Below, one piece after another: positions 1 to 12,399 of a DNA stretch of 64,000 nt. The stretch is from positions 10,912,001-10,976,000 of the forward strand of contig OZ038526.1 of NCBI GenBank assembly GCA_964036665.1, given 5' to 3'. The translations under genes were made by a program, and so were the position numbers. Within the stretch, counting starts at the first letter, position 1, and every line of letters begins with the position of its first letter. Under the pieces are notes generated by a model, which saw only the letters and a program-made list of their open reading frames with translations, was not told where the DNA came from and did not search any database. Source of the DNA: Gordius sp. MW1. Lineage: Eukaryota; Nematomorpha; Gordioida; Gordea; Gordiidae.

Positions 1-191
1 ATATTTACATGTATTAGGACATTAGAAATTAGCCTATTGGGATAAAAAGGGTCGAGTTAATGTTTTAGAGATATTATGCTAATTTACCAACCGCTCTATA
101 GCTCTATCAATTTTTAATTCTTTTTTAAATTTAATCGCACCTTACGAAACGATTTATATTGTGGTTCGATATTTAACTCTTTAACTATTAG

Positions 192-3022
192 GCCCACTCT
201 CTCACGGAATTGTATGGTATATTTGATGTGACCCTCAAATCAGCCCACGCCTTGCGGATGCTAAAGACCGTGCTCTACCTCCTGTTACTGATAAATCTCA
301 AGGCTTGCGCCTTTTACACCATGTCCCGCTACGAAGGCTTCGGCATTAACGACTGGGTTTACGATGGGAAAGGCCGAGCGTAAACACTTATTTAATTTAA
401 ACACACACTCTCTAAGATTTAAAGATCTATGACATATGCATTTGTAGATTTTTTAATAGCTTGGTTTGACTCCACTTCGTGTGATTAAATATAAGCAAAA
501 TAAATATGCAGGCCATTTTGCATTAATTGTGAACCATTGTTGGGAAAATTTTGCGTCATTTATCACTTTATAAGATTGCCATTTTTTATTTTACAAATGA
601 AATAATTATACAGTCCTTGTTATCGGTCAACTGTTAATTAACCTATACGATATTCTATAAATTTTGTTTCTATCGTTTAAGTAAACAAGGAGCATACAAT
701 ATTTAAGTTACAAAGCACTAAGTATTAATTTTCTGAGTTGCCAACCGACCTGTTGCATCACTCTTTGTTTTTTTATTTTAATCAAAATAGGTATACCCGT
801 TTTGGTGTTACTTCTTTTTTGCGACAAAAAACCTTTTGTGTTTTTATACTCAGGTATTTGAGGTGCTTTTATTTCGGCCTTAAAACGTCGACCGGTATTG
901 GGAACAACGAGGGAGCGAACAACAGCCTAGAACGCATATACATGACGATCGTGTGGCTAATCGGCACTTTTTCCTTTGCCCTATTCATCGCCCAGGTTAT
1001 TGATTGTCACCAAACTTTGTGTAGCTGTCCTGTCCCCTGTCCGGTTTGTGTCGTGTTATTGTGTCGCGAGACATCGTGAAATGATAATTGAATATTGTTT
1101 TGATGGTTCCCATGGGCAAATGTAGGTGAGGGCCATATTCGAAGCCAGTCGTAGGAATATATCGGAATTTCGGAAAGTCTTGGATAACACAATGATCTTT
1201 CTCAAAAACTCCAACATTCCCCCTTACCTCGTCGATAAGGTGCGCATGTGGATCGTTTTTACCTGGCAAGCTCAACGGTGTTTAGGTTCGTTTTAGCTGA
1301 ACGTCGCCAAAATTACACATATTACATAGCTTTCTTGATGATCGACTTTTAGAGTTAAATATACTTATACCCTTATAATGATAAGCATTTATATTTGCTA
1401 TAAGCTTTGATAAATTTAGTCTTTTATGTTGAGACTAATTGTGAATGTTGTAAGAAAATTTAAAATTTTCTCATTATGCCTGATTCGATTAGATGAACAA
1501 GAAACGCTGGGATTTCTTTCATACAAAATGCAGACGGACATAGCCATCAACGTGCACTTTGAAACACTGTCGAAGGTCAAGCTTTTTCAAGTATGTCATT
1601 TAAAATGCCTCGATTTGATGTCATTTATTTGTGTGGTATTCTTTTTAGGATTGTGAACGCAATTTGCTACGGGATCTGGTCCTTAAGCTCAAACCTGTGC
1701 TATACCTCCCCGGCGATTACATATGTCACAAGGTAAATCTTTATTATAGTTTTGTAATTATTTTTTAGGGGGAAATTGGGAAAGAAATGTACATCATTAA
1801 TAGTGGGATAGTAGAGGTAACGATTGGACGGGAACCTAACGTCACTATACTAGCAACCTTGAAGGAAGGCTCCGTATTTGGAGAAATTAGGTTAGTGTAC
1901 ATATCTTTTTCTAACAATTTTTTATTACCATCGATTTATTTTTATCTCTCCCATCTATCGTAAACTTATATTTTATGATTAATTTCGTTAAATTACTGAA
2001 ACTTATAGTCTGCTGGCAATAACGGGTGAAAACCGTAGGACTGCTAATGTCAGGTCTAAAGGGTTTTCCAACCTGTTTGTACTGAGTAAAGAAAACCTAG
2101 AGATTACACTCAACGAATACCCCGAAGCCAAAGTGCTATTGGAGAAGAAAGCCAAGTATAACTTTATGTTTTTAATACCTCTTTATTCGGTTTAATAGAA
2201 AAATACTGAGCGCCAACAAAAAAACGACAAAAAATCTAAAGGTGTCCCAGGGCAAACACCACAGAGGAAGTTTACCCGAAGTTAAGGAAGAAGATGTTAA
2301 AGTAACGGCCGTCAAGGAACCAAAATTAATAGACACCGTTCTCAAGGTATTTCATTTATACCCAATAATATTTTATATCATTTTTTTCTATGGTCGTTTA
2401 ACAATTTAAATTTGATTTATTTACACCTTTCTCAAGCTTATGGATCCAAGTTCCAAAACCGTTCAACATTTGCGGAAGGGCGAGCATTTTATCTTCGAAA
2501 AATCCGACATGGCTTCATCACCCACTCAATCTGAACCTTTATTTAAAGAGGTTAGGCAACTTATATCGTATTTCCTTTTTAAAAGTTCTGCAAAGGTTTT
2601 TGTCGAAATTCCTGTTCTAAATATTGTTAATCAGTAATTACCTAATGGAGGTATCAATGAAACCTTGTAACTGATTCTTATGTTCGTATAACTTGTTTTT
2701 TAATATTTAGAATATTCGTGGACAAACATTGGAGGCTCCCGAACCCTCGATTGGGTCTACCATCTTTTTGACTCCCTTTAGCTCACCTTACGTAAGCCAT
2801 AGGGGAACAAAGAGTCGTGGCGATAGGCGTGTAGATCCATCTTTTTTTACCCCGCCACGCCGGTACAATTCGTTATTGCCCATCGATAGACTGAGGCGTA
2901 GGCGACCACCCAAAACGCCGAAGAAAAGGAATTGGAACGGCTCTGTCTCCCCCGAAGTTAGACTCGAATTAATTCCGATTTTAATTGGAGCAGCCATATT
3001 AATTTGTGTGACTTTACAATAG
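192..3022 (+). CDS. Cyclic-nucleotide-gated channel subunit, CNGB-like, partial (5' end outside window)
   Basis: Plasma-membrane cation channel subunit opened by cAMP or cGMP. Ten exons with compatible phases: 192-379, 854-995, 1126-1279, 1493-1590, 1649-1732, 1769-1890, 2009-2155, 2199-2346, 2437-2550, 2711-3022. The first encodes the segment ending WVYDGKG before the pore; the second the pore helix and last transmembrane helix ([12 protein letters not shown] to FALFIAQ); the third and fourth the C-linker ([19 protein letters not shown]); the next three the binding domain ([35 protein letters not shown] with the ligand-phosphate arginine). The order and motifs match CNG beta subunits more closely than alpha. 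The filter reads GIGN, without the alpha-type glutamate. The third exon end is chosen by phase (donor after CGGT). Exons 8 and 9 are lysine-rich and of low complexity. Exon 10 ends in a hydrophobic stretch ([16 protein letters not shown]) just before the stop. Family call firm; last two exons less so. Confidence 0.92.
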
Positions 3023-3158
3023 TTTAGTCGCCTTTATTATAACATAGTATGTTTGTACTAAATTTTCACTTTTGATTAGCCATTCCGGCAAAACTTTACT
3101 ATATATCAAGGCTACATTTGCTTACGTTATAAAACTATATAAGGGTTATAATGCGGAG

Positions 3159-4325
3159 TAGAGGTCTGCATGGCCGGGCCGGGCCTAAAATAGAGGAATA
3201 AAAAAGTGCGGGCCGGGCAAAGTGAAAAAATTTGAATTTATTTAGCTTTATACTTTAATTATAATATAGAAACAAAATGCACTTATTAACCTAATGATAA
3301 AAATAAATAATTTTTCAAACAACAATGTGGTGGAACTCAAAAATCATTATGTTAAAAAGTTTGCATGAGATGTATGATGAAATAGTCATTTTTTTATCTG
3401 GCAAAGATTTAATGTAAAACTTGGAGGCATTTCCATAAAACATATCATGCTATTAATTAATATGCTTTCACCTTATGAAAAGGCAAGCATCAAGTTAGAA
3501 GCGGGTAAGACACCAACGCTCTATAAAATATTACCCTTTAATACATCATTAAAAAGCATCCCAAATTTGTTTCCATCTCCTACGTGTAATGATGATCCTG
3601 TTAACTTAAATAATTTCAAAGTTTAGTATCGATATTTATTCTAAAATATTAAACTTTATTGTTTCTTAGTTTCGCACGTTAAAAATGCAACCCGAATATG
3701 AAAGAAGCTTCTCAAAAACTACTGTAACAGAGTTTTTTGAATTAATGCAAGAAGATCCTGGCTCCTCTTTCATAGATCTTCTTGCATAAGTCGTCCAACT
3801 ATGAGTAATCCACCTCAGGTGTGCAACACTAAGCAATTATCTATTTTCTATTTGGGACGTGATGAAAGGGAAAAGATTGATATATTTTAAATTAAATCTA
3901 AACCTGAAGATGCTCAGCTTGATGTTATTTTATGGTGGAAAGAACATCAACTTATGTTACCAAGCTCAACAAAATTAGCTAGTCAGTTTTTGTCGATTCC
4001 AGCTAACAGGGCTACGAGTGAAAGGCACATTCAGTAAGACAAGTCGCCTTATAGAACAGAGTAGAACGAAATTATTGCCTGATAGAATAGATAGTCTTTG
4101 TGTTTTAATTAAAACTGGTTTTATATGCTATAGCAAAATATTTCATGAACACTACAAAATATTTTTATACAAATAAATAATTTTGAAACGTGGACTTGTT
4201 TTAACTCGTGCGGGCCTGATGTGGCGCAATTTGGAAATTTTTTGCGGGCCGGGGGCCAAAAAAATAATATTTTTGCGGGTATGGGCCGGGCATGAACCTA
4301 AAATTTCGGCCCATGCAGACCTTTA
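3159..4325 (+). mobile_element. hAT DNA transposon, decayed copy
   Basis: Terminal inverted repeats TAGAGGTCTGCATGG (left) and TAAAGGTCTGCATGG (reverse complement of the right end) bound 1,167 bp. A perfect 8-bp target duplication, ATGCGGAG, lies at 3151-3158 and 4326-4333; 8 bp is the hAT signature. Both ends are GC-rich runs of GGGCCGGGC in AT-rich DNA. The interior holds a broken transposase fragment (separate entry). It sits between the two alternative last exons of the channel gene. Confidence 0.88.
3885..4170 (+). pseudogene. hAT transposase C-terminal dimerisation domain, broken
   Basis: Translation gives VILWWKEHQ, then LASQFLSIPANRATSERH, then after a frame change FSKTSRLIEQSRTKLL. 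The pattern WW, IPA, SER followed by R..L.P is the conserved hATC dimerisation domain. A frameshift near 4033 and upstream stop codons show it is not functional. Earlier pieces of the same protein may lie at 3470-3630 but are too decayed to assign. It lies inside the hAT element and explains its origin. Confidence 0.8.
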
Positions 4326-4424
4326 ATGCGGAGTAAAAGCTCAGCGCATTGTGCTATTTAACGATATTGCATTTATTCGGTTTTGCTTGTCATGCACTTT
4401 TACTTTACACCCCCTTAACCGCAG

Positions 4425-4766
4425 ATAATCATTTCTGGAACCGATGTGAGTGAAGGACATCCCCATTCTATCTTGCAACAGCTACCCTTCGATGGGCGTG
4501 GCATGATGTCCCCTAAAACGCGCTCTGAACTTGATTTGAAACACATACTCATACCCATCCTCCCATCCCACAAATCGTCGACCTCGTTGTTCGTGACGAA
4601 AGAATTAAAGGGTCGCCTTGATCTGAGAAATGTTAGGATAGAACCGACCATTTCCTCCCTCGAACACATCTCGGACATGTTCACTACAGGCAGCCAGTCC
4701 CCATCCTGGACCCCCTCTTCTTCTTCTGATCATTCAGCCTACTCCGCCCCACCCCGTTTACTATGA
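4425..4766 (+). CDS. Alternative last exon of the CNG channel gene
   Basis: A 114-codon open stretch opens directly after a pyrimidine-rich acceptor ending in CCGCAG at 4424 and stops at 4764-4766. It is in phase 0, so it can be joined from the end of exon 9 (2550) or from a strong GTAAGC donor inside exon 10 after position 2791. Either join replaces the hydrophobic tail of the longer exon 10 with a serine/proline-rich cytoplasmic tail. Codon use is GC-richer than its surroundings, as in the other exons of this gene. No domain is recognised. It could instead belong to an unknown gene, but no other partner exon is visible nearby. A possible AATAAA signal lies at about 5180. Confidence 0.6.
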   Translation: MIISGTDVSEGHPHSILQQLPFDGRGMMSPKTRSELDLKHILIPILPSHKSSTSLFVTKELKGRLDLRNVRIEPTISSLEHISDMFTTGSQSPSWTPSSSSDHSAYSAPPRLL

Positions 4767-5351
4767 GCTAATCTGCCCATGTGTAGTTTTCACCTTTATC
4801 CCTTAAATAATTTTTTATGGTTTGACAACCTTTTTACCGATTGTTTTTTGAGCTGGGTGAACCATTTTCTTGTCAATTTATGTTAGCTGATTATGACTTT
4901 AACCGGCGTAAATGTCGGTTAATTATAATAGAAACAAAAGATAATGTAACGGTCTAAATTTTAGTCCCCTCACAATTTTAAATCTTAATTGGGTTTGGCT
5001 GGATTTACATGCAACCTTTGTAGCACGGTTTTTGTCGCTGCCTTAAGCCTGATCATCACCCTGTGTCGAAATATCGCATTTTCCGCGTACGCATTTAACA
5101 ATTTCTCCATCTATCACAATTTACACGTATTTATAACACGTCTATGTGTTTCTAAACTATTGTGTTTTATCATGTAGCAATAAACATTTTCCAGGATTTG
5201 GCACTTACACGCCAATGATTTTCAATTAAACTTACATTTTTAGTTGACTAAACCGTTATTTGATTTTATTGAGTTTGTGAGTATCCCGTGAGCTGACAAA
5301 TAATTTTGATAGAGAATTTTAGCTGAACAATAACATGTTTTTCGTTTTTCC

Positions 5352-5910
5352 CCACGTTTATCTGAACCTCCGTCCACTCATTAAAATTCCTCCCACTATG
5401 TCGGGGAAAACAGAGTACATTCTTCATACGCGATGTTTACTAAAACATCACTCTTTCCCTTCACTCACTCTCTCCATCTCCTCCACTCCCGCTCCCTTCT
5501 TAGGGCCCGTCTTAATATACGATTCAACTTCATGGCGCCATATTTTTGTTTGTCTAATTATGCGATATACATGTCGTGGAATCAACAATTTTAGTTTAGT
5601 TACCATATGAATATGCATTATTAAGCGTAATTAAAGGATAAATATTTGTTTTACGAGCAAAAACACAAAAATAGAACAAAAATGAAGTGACGCTCGTATT
5701 AAGACGCGGCTATGTTCTAACATGCATTGGTTTTTTTTGCATCTATGCAAAATCGCATTTTAAGACGCACCCTTATGTGGCCAGCTTGAAATCGGGTGGG
5801 GAGTGGAAGAGAAGAGTGATGTGTTAGAAAACATCGCGTATGTGGCATGCTATTTTCCAACATTTAATATGAGGAATTTTAATGCGGGAGGGAGGTTTAA
5901 AATAACGTGG
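5352..5910. repeat. Fold-back (long inverted repeat) element
   Basis: About 110 bp at 5352-5456 recurs inverted at about 5812-5910. The outer ends read CCACGTTTATCTGAACCTCC and, inverted, CCACGTTATTTTAAACCTCC; the inner parts share CGCGATGTTT and ACATCACTCTT. No coding content and no clear target duplication. A Harbinger-like MITE sits in the loop. Probably a MITE or fold-back transposon of unassigned superfamily. Confidence 0.75.
5503..5772. mobile_element. PIF/Harbinger-like MITE nested in the fold-back element
   Basis: Inverted ends GGGCCCGTCTTAATATACG (left) and GGGTGCGTCTTAAAATGCG (reverse complement of the right end), flanked by TTA at 5500-5502 and 5773-5775. A three-base TTA/TAA duplication is typical of PIF/Harbinger. 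A second copy, with closely matching ends and internal ATGGCGC and GCTATGTT blocks, lies at 35547-35823. Confidence 0.75.
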
Positions 5911-6499
5911 ATAAAGCTAAAAGTAATAATGAAAAAAAAATAATGTTTCTATAGAACTATAAATGGTCTATAGGATCCTATAAATATTAATGAATATGAA
6001 TCTAAAATGGCGTGGGGATAGATTTCAAAGCGTTAAAAAAACCATTTTTTTGCATCTACCCTCATTTATCACAAAATCTGGAAGACATAAAAAAAAAATA
6101 TTATTGTTCGTCTTAAAATTCTCCCTTAGAATAATCAGATCACGGGATCTATCATAAGCATAACTAAGTTGCTGTTTATAATTAATAGCACGTTTTAGCG
6201 TAAAAAAGGGGGCGCTCTTTTTTGTTAATAAAGTTGTAAGCGTTTAACGACATTTATTAGCGATTTTGATAGGTAACAATGACATTGAGCAAAGGGGCCT
6301 CGTGTTTTAAAATAAAATGGGCAAAAAACGGTATAAATATCCTCTCCCATCTCTTTTATCAATTCACTGAACAATTAAAAATATTTTGACTAAATTAATA
6401 AGAATTTGAAGGCGGGTGAGCGAACATGTTTTGGGTGCCATACACCGAAGAAATTTTTGCTGACATAAGATAACGCTAGCACACAACCAGGGGCGTGCA

Positions 6500-8520
6500 G
6501 GATCACCCAAAAAGAAAAAAGTGGGTTGTCATTTTTATCTTATAAAATATTGTGGGTATTCTTTTGATTAATTTCCCACCAATTAAGGGTCATGTCCAAA
6601 TCCTCCTTATTTATCATTATTTGTTCTCTCACCCTTTCCAAGTGATACGGGGTCATCCTCTCCCTTTCTTCACCAGCACCTCCATATCCAGTATTTTTCG
6701 TTTTTATTCGCATCCTTCTTAGTATATGTTCATACCATCTTAGCCTATTTATGTTCATCAGATCCACCATTGATTGCATATTCAATTTGCACTAAGGCAA
6801 TCATTAGTCAATGGTCGAGGCTTGTAGACCTAAAGGACCAGCCTATCATACTCATCTCCTTGGCTTGTAAAACATTTCTCTGTAATGTTCAATTTTCATG
6901 TTTCCTTTGAATAACACCTGTCTTGCGATAGATATTCAAGCTTTGCTCTTCAACCTTATTGGCATCTTGTCGCACATTACATCGATATATCGCCATGCAA
7001 GCTATTCTTTCTGGAACCGTTCATTGACTTTCTTTGCGTAACTCCGCTTTTTGTAATAGCCGATCTGAACCCGTCTACTTTTGGGTATTTCAATTGGCCA
7101 CCCAGAGGGTGCTTGTGAGGTTCATCTACATGTATATCGTTTTTCGATTGTTTATTTTTTAACCATATCCAGCCAATTGCTTTTTGACCTTTTTTGGGGT
7201 TCCTTAAATACTTTCCCCTTTATCTCCTCGCATAGTGCTATATTATTGGCATTTAGCATACACCAAAAAGATGGCGTTTGAATGCCTCTAGTTGTGTTCA
7301 TTATTTTATTGACTAAAAAGGGCTTACAACCGATATTTTATGTAATCCAATTTCAACCCAAAAAGATTCAGTAGACTGTCGTCCTATTGCATTTAAAGGA
7401 TATATATGCAGTAAGGATTTTGTGTCTAGGCACCATCGTAAATCACGAGGCAGCGTGTCATAATATTTCTCTAAGTCGTTAAAGATTATCCTTCTCACCA
7501 TATTTCTCCATCATTTGCTTTAGTGCAAAGAATAGGGTCGATTGTGAATTGCCGGCCAGGAATCAGAACCGAATTGGTTACCCGATATGCCCACATCGGT
7601 TTTCAGCCTTTCATAATTCTTGATACCTCTGTAATTGCCACACTTGAGGTTCCCCTTTGCCTTTATAAGGGTAAACATGCTTGCTTTTTATCAATTGAAA
7701 ATTCGCTCGTCTCCTAATATTTATTTAAGAGGTTTGCCATGGTCGTGCTTCCTTCCTCCCAGCTTTCTACCCATGCCACCATTGAAATTCCATCTGGTCT
7801 AATAGGTTTGTGTCTGCATCTTTTTTATCCGTACCCTAACTTCATTCTCCTGATAGAGTTCGACTATATTTATATTTGACTCTATAGAATCTAATAATTG
7901 CTTTTGCGGTATTTATAAGTTCTAGAAATCGGCTAAATTTACCCTCCTCAATTTTTCTGACTTCCTTATCTTGTCCAATTTTTATATAATTTTGTAACCC
8001 CCTTTAGTTTTAGTGTGTTATTGCTCCCTCGTTTTCTTGATATCCGACTTTCCAATCTATGCAATTTGTCTATACAGATTTTTTAATGAAATCCCTAGAC
8101 AATTGCTTCCACCCCCATAGCTCCTTTTATCTGCCCTAGAACTTGAGTCGTCGTTACTTAATGTCCGCAATTAGTGCCTCCCAATCGTCATTCATTCCGT
8201 TACAACTTCATGGCACCCCAAGAGTGTCGACTTTTTGATAGTATTAATCCCTTGTCGATTTAACCTTTCGCATTTCGTATTTATTTTGAAGTCAATAAAT
8301 TTTTTTTATTCTCTGAAATATTCTTTCAATATTAATAAAAAATGGACGATGTTGCCTGACGATTTCTTCTTCCTGTGTGACTTTGCAATTAATCCTTAAT
8401 CGTTCAGAAATTTTATCGCAGTATAAGCAGATAGTAAATTTGAACAAAATGTTTTTTACTTATATAAGTTAGGCATGTTCTTCGCGCTTCTAAATATAAG
8501 GGCTAACATCGCCACGTAGT
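6500..8520 (-). pseudogene. Decayed LINE reverse transcriptase, 3' part
   Basis: Minus-strand frames resemble an RTE-like reverse transcriptase. At 7501-7313 the frame reads FNDLEKYYDTLPRDLRW, a decayed form of the motif around the first catalytic aspartate, then VEIGLHKISVVSPF, a decayed QG..LSP block. At 6785-6540 NINRLRWYEHILRRM matches the usual C-terminal INRLRWxGHVLR motif. Many stops and frameshifts lie between these blocks. The element continues beyond the hAT insertion at 8529-9532, probably to about 10060. Confidence 0.75.
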
Positions 8521-8528
8521 ATGTGGGG

Positions 8529-9532
8529 TAGAGAACTGCAAAGTCACTTTTTTCAACCCGAACCCGACCCGACCCGATTTTCAATTTTTCTACCCGAACC
8601 CGACCCGACCCGAAAAATTATTAAATCAAATTACTTTCGAGCGCGAAAATTGCGGTGTGTAAAATTAAATCGACAAATAAAAGTGCTATGAAACAAATTG
8701 TAACCACAGATTTTGTCTAACTAATGTGTTATAGATTTTAGAGGCAACTATTTAATATCAAATCATTGTTATTAAAAGTATAGCTAATTATTATATATTT
8801 ATTATAATATTAATGTTTTTTGTTGTTGTTTTAAATTAAATTTTTACATGCAATTATTTTTTAATATTAATTTTATGCTTTAGATATATTGTCTTAGGGT
8901 AAAACATCTAGATGTTGCACATGATTCAAAATATTTTATTAATAAACAAGTTGTCATACTATATTAATTTAATTTGCAAATGAAACATTTATAAAATTAT
9001 AACTTACTTTTAAGTTGGCTTTTGAATATGTATTAAATGTAATTTAAATTAGCGATGAGGATTACCTAAAACTTCAACACTAAAAAAATTTAAAATATAA
9101 CTTTATTGAAATAATTTACCTTTTAATAGTCAAATTAAAAACAAGAGTAATTTATGTAGTTTGAATTATTGATGAGAATTAGCTAGCACTTCAGAGCTTG
9201 GAGTTTTAAAATTAAAAAAAATAGGAAGAGAATTAATTAAATGAATGATCCAAATTAGTTGTACATTTCGTTTCGATATTTAAAAACACTCTTTGCTTAG
9301 CAATTAACATTAATTAAAAAAATAGGTCTCGCTTTACAATGTACCTTGGACCCGACTCTATAAATTTGACCCGAGACCCGAAAGCATTTAAAAATTTTCA
9401 ACCCGAACCCGACCCGACCCGAAAGCATTTTCAAATTTTCTACCCGGACCCGACCCGACCCGAAATCATTTTCAAATTTTCTACCGGAACCCGACCCGAG
9501 GTCGGGTCTCGGGTCACCCGTGCAGTTCTCTA
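8529..9532. mobile_element. Non-autonomous hAT element with ACCCG-rich ends
   Basis: Perfect 12-bp terminal inverted repeats TAGAGAACTGCA and an exact 8-bp target duplication, ATGTGGGG, at 8521-8528 and 9533-9540. Both ends carry repeats of ACCCGAACCCGACCCG, while the middle is very AT-rich. Open frames over the ACCCG repeats are repeat artefacts. No transposase is seen. It interrupts the older minus-strand LINE, so it is the younger insertion. A related fragment without a recognisable left end lies at about 19230-19882. Confidence 0.9.
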
Positions 9533-9540
9533 ATGTGGGG

Positions 9541-10060
9541 TACTTGGAGAAGTTAGTGTTCATCGTTGTTCTATTTTTTTCATATCAGCGAATATAGTTC
9601 GATGTCAAAGTCTACCCAATAATCAGCTTCTCTTCTTGTCATACACCTTGTGTCTCCTTTAACAGTAATTAAAAAATCAATTTCGGTTTTCATACACCCA
9701 ATTTATGCAGGCATAACAATTCGGAGGCCCTTTTGATAAATCTACACTCACATCAATCTGCCTGGACATCATTTGACTTCTATCATCTTGCTTAAACGAT
9801 TCTTTTAACACCATACCCAGCCCCTTCCTATGAGTTGGTAATTATCTGAAAAATAACTTGTATCCATCTCCTGACTTCCGAGTTAGGTTTCATTTTACCT
9901 CTTCTCTTATAGGCAGGCTGTGTATCTTCTTTCATAATAGCATTTGTGAAACATCGATATTTCCTTTTGTCGGCAAGCTAATCTAATCATATAACAAATT
10001 TTCTAAACCGCTTACCTTGTAAGCCAGGCTGTAATCATATTTAGCTGTAGGATTTTATCT
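9541..10060 (-). pseudogene. Upstream remnant of the decayed minus-strand LINE
   Basis: This stretch has the same moderate GC content and disrupted minus-strand frames as 6500-8520 and lies directly across the hAT insertion. No clean motif can be named; assignment rests on continuity once the hAT element is removed. It would correspond to the endonuclease or early reverse transcriptase region. Confidence 0.4.
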
Positions 10061-12399
10061 GAAACTATTATCATTTTGTGGGTTTTACTGCAGGGCTCCG
10101 ACCTGACGCCACCCGCACCTTTTGCACACGGACTTCGGACCGTCGGTGTGTCAGATCAAAGTTTGAAAAAAAATTTTAAATACTCTTTCATTATTACCGT
10201 TAGGGAAAAACGTTGTATTGATTAGCTTTCTTATTTTTTAAGGAGCAAAATAGGTTTACAAAACTAGCTATTTTAATTATTGCTGAACGATAAATATATG
10301 CTATTTTCTTTTTACCTGCTTCTTTAGAAAACATTCTAATGTCTTCTTGATGTATATGATTGTATCGATTATAACTAGAGTTGTTAAAATGCTAACTTGC
10401 TTCAAACTCCAGACGCGAACACGCACACTGAGTTTAATATGCGCGTTAGCACAATATGTGCTCGCTGTTTGGTGCACTAGGCAAAACAGTAGCATATAAA
10501 AATGCTCGAGGGCCGAGCAGAAACTCGAGCAGATGGTAGCTGGAGTTGAAGGAAGTTAGCTATTTAACAACTCTAATTATAACAATTCTTATGTTGCATA
10601 AATCGTTATTAAAATGATAAAGGGTGGAAAGTCAAGGACCCAATTGTATAATTATTTACTATTATTGAGGTTCAATGAACGTTGCCTATATTTTTTTATA
10701 CTATATGTGTTAGCGTTAAAGCTTCATTGATTCTCTGATGGATTATTGCACCAGGCAAAAATAATTCTTTTCCTTATAAGTCATGTCCAATAAAAAAATT
10801 AATCAAAAGAAAGTATTTCGTTAATAATGAGCATAACAAAACTAAATTTTTCAAAAATTTGCCTACATTTTAAACCCATTATCAAATATTTCAATTTGGG
10901 ATATTTTCTTAATAACTTAGACATATTCTTTTAGAAAAAGTAGTTCACATTTATTTTAACGAAAACTATATTAATTAAATCATTGGCATCGATTAATTCC
11001 TTATTATTTCCAGGTAAAGAAGCGATAGGTAATATTAATAAACCATAAGCTAAAATGACCTTACTCTATAAATTATACTGCATATAATTTTGTGAATAAT
11101 TTACTACGCCTAGCCTACTGAAACTAAATATATGGACAAAATTTATGAATTATTCTTAGAATAAAAATATCCCAAATTAAGAATTCCTTTGCCAATAAAG
11201 GGCAAATTTTCTTATTATATTTATTTCTATGAATTATTCATAATGCTCAATCAATTTAGTTTTAAATCTCTCAAGTCTCATCGGCGTAAAATGCAAATTT
11301 AAGTAGTACACTAATAATAATAACAACTCTAAGGCAATTCAAGAGATAAACCTTGTATGTTTTATATAAAAGGATCAGCAGAAATATTTTAGTTATGATT
11401 TGATGGCGTATCCCTTAACAGAAAGACAATTAAAAGAAAATGATAAAAGTATGTGTGTTATGAAAAATGTCGAAGCATTAATTATCTCTATCAACCAATT
11501 TGGTGCTACTAGGAAATGTAGTTTTGAGCGAAAATAACTTATATAGTCAAAGATTTCGTAATTTCCACCCTAAATCTCAAGGGAATCGATATAGGCGGTA
11601 TAGATAATTTGTAATAAGTATGATTAAAGCAGCGAAGTATTTATTAACTTTAACTATGATAGCACACACACATATGTATAAAAAGATCTGACTTTCAGAG
11701 GCATAATATGACAAGTGTTCCTAAAAATGGATAGAATATTCATAAACTCAAGTTATACTTCAGCCTGAGATAAACCTTTAATATAATTAAGTGTTTGTAG
11801 AGGATAGTTTATCGAATTTACCATAAGTTAGCTGTAATTATTATATGCAAAAGCTACAATGTTTGCTATTTCTAAAGACAATGGCGAATGAAAATTAAAT
11901 TAACATCTTAGTCATTTATAATTATAGTACCTTCGTACGAATGTATCAAAGAAAGCAATTAAATTTAATTTTAAGAGTTGTTTTGAATTTACTTTTAGAG
12001 AAAAATCTTTTATAAAATACTGTTTTGAACAAATTGGAAAGTAAATGATTTTTTGTTTTACAATTTGATTTTACAAAATAACACTGACAAAAAAATGCAA
12101 ACTATTAATACTATATATATATCACTAATATAAATGGTATTTGTTATGTGTATAATCAACATCAAACTTAAGGGATAATTTATTTTCTTATACGAAACAA
12201 TTTTATGGCACCTTTGACTTGTACATGATAATTAGTACATAAATATTAATTGGTAATAAAATTGGAAGGGACCCTATCTATATGCGCACAGCTGTAACAC
12301 ACCTACTCTAATCTAATATCCTTTTTTATTTAAGTCTAAAGCGTACTTTTCTCGGAATAATGGAGAACAGGTGTGTGGAGTTAATTAAATGAAAAAAAA
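10061..12399. other. Intergenic AT-rich stretch, nothing recognised
   Basis: No convincing open frame, splice-linked exon, inverted repeat or structured RNA is seen. The sequence is uniformly AT-rich, with only a short GC-richer patch at about 10090-10160. Confidence 0.6.

Noticed and set aside
9297..9563. Overlapping open frames on both strands rich in Pro, Asp, Arg and Gly.
   Set aside because: They are read-throughs of the ACCCGAACCCGACCCG repeats at the end of the hAT element.
10301..10495. Minus-strand 64-codon frame in the AT-rich intergenic stretch.
   Set aside because: No family resemblance, no neighbouring exons, and a length expected by chance.
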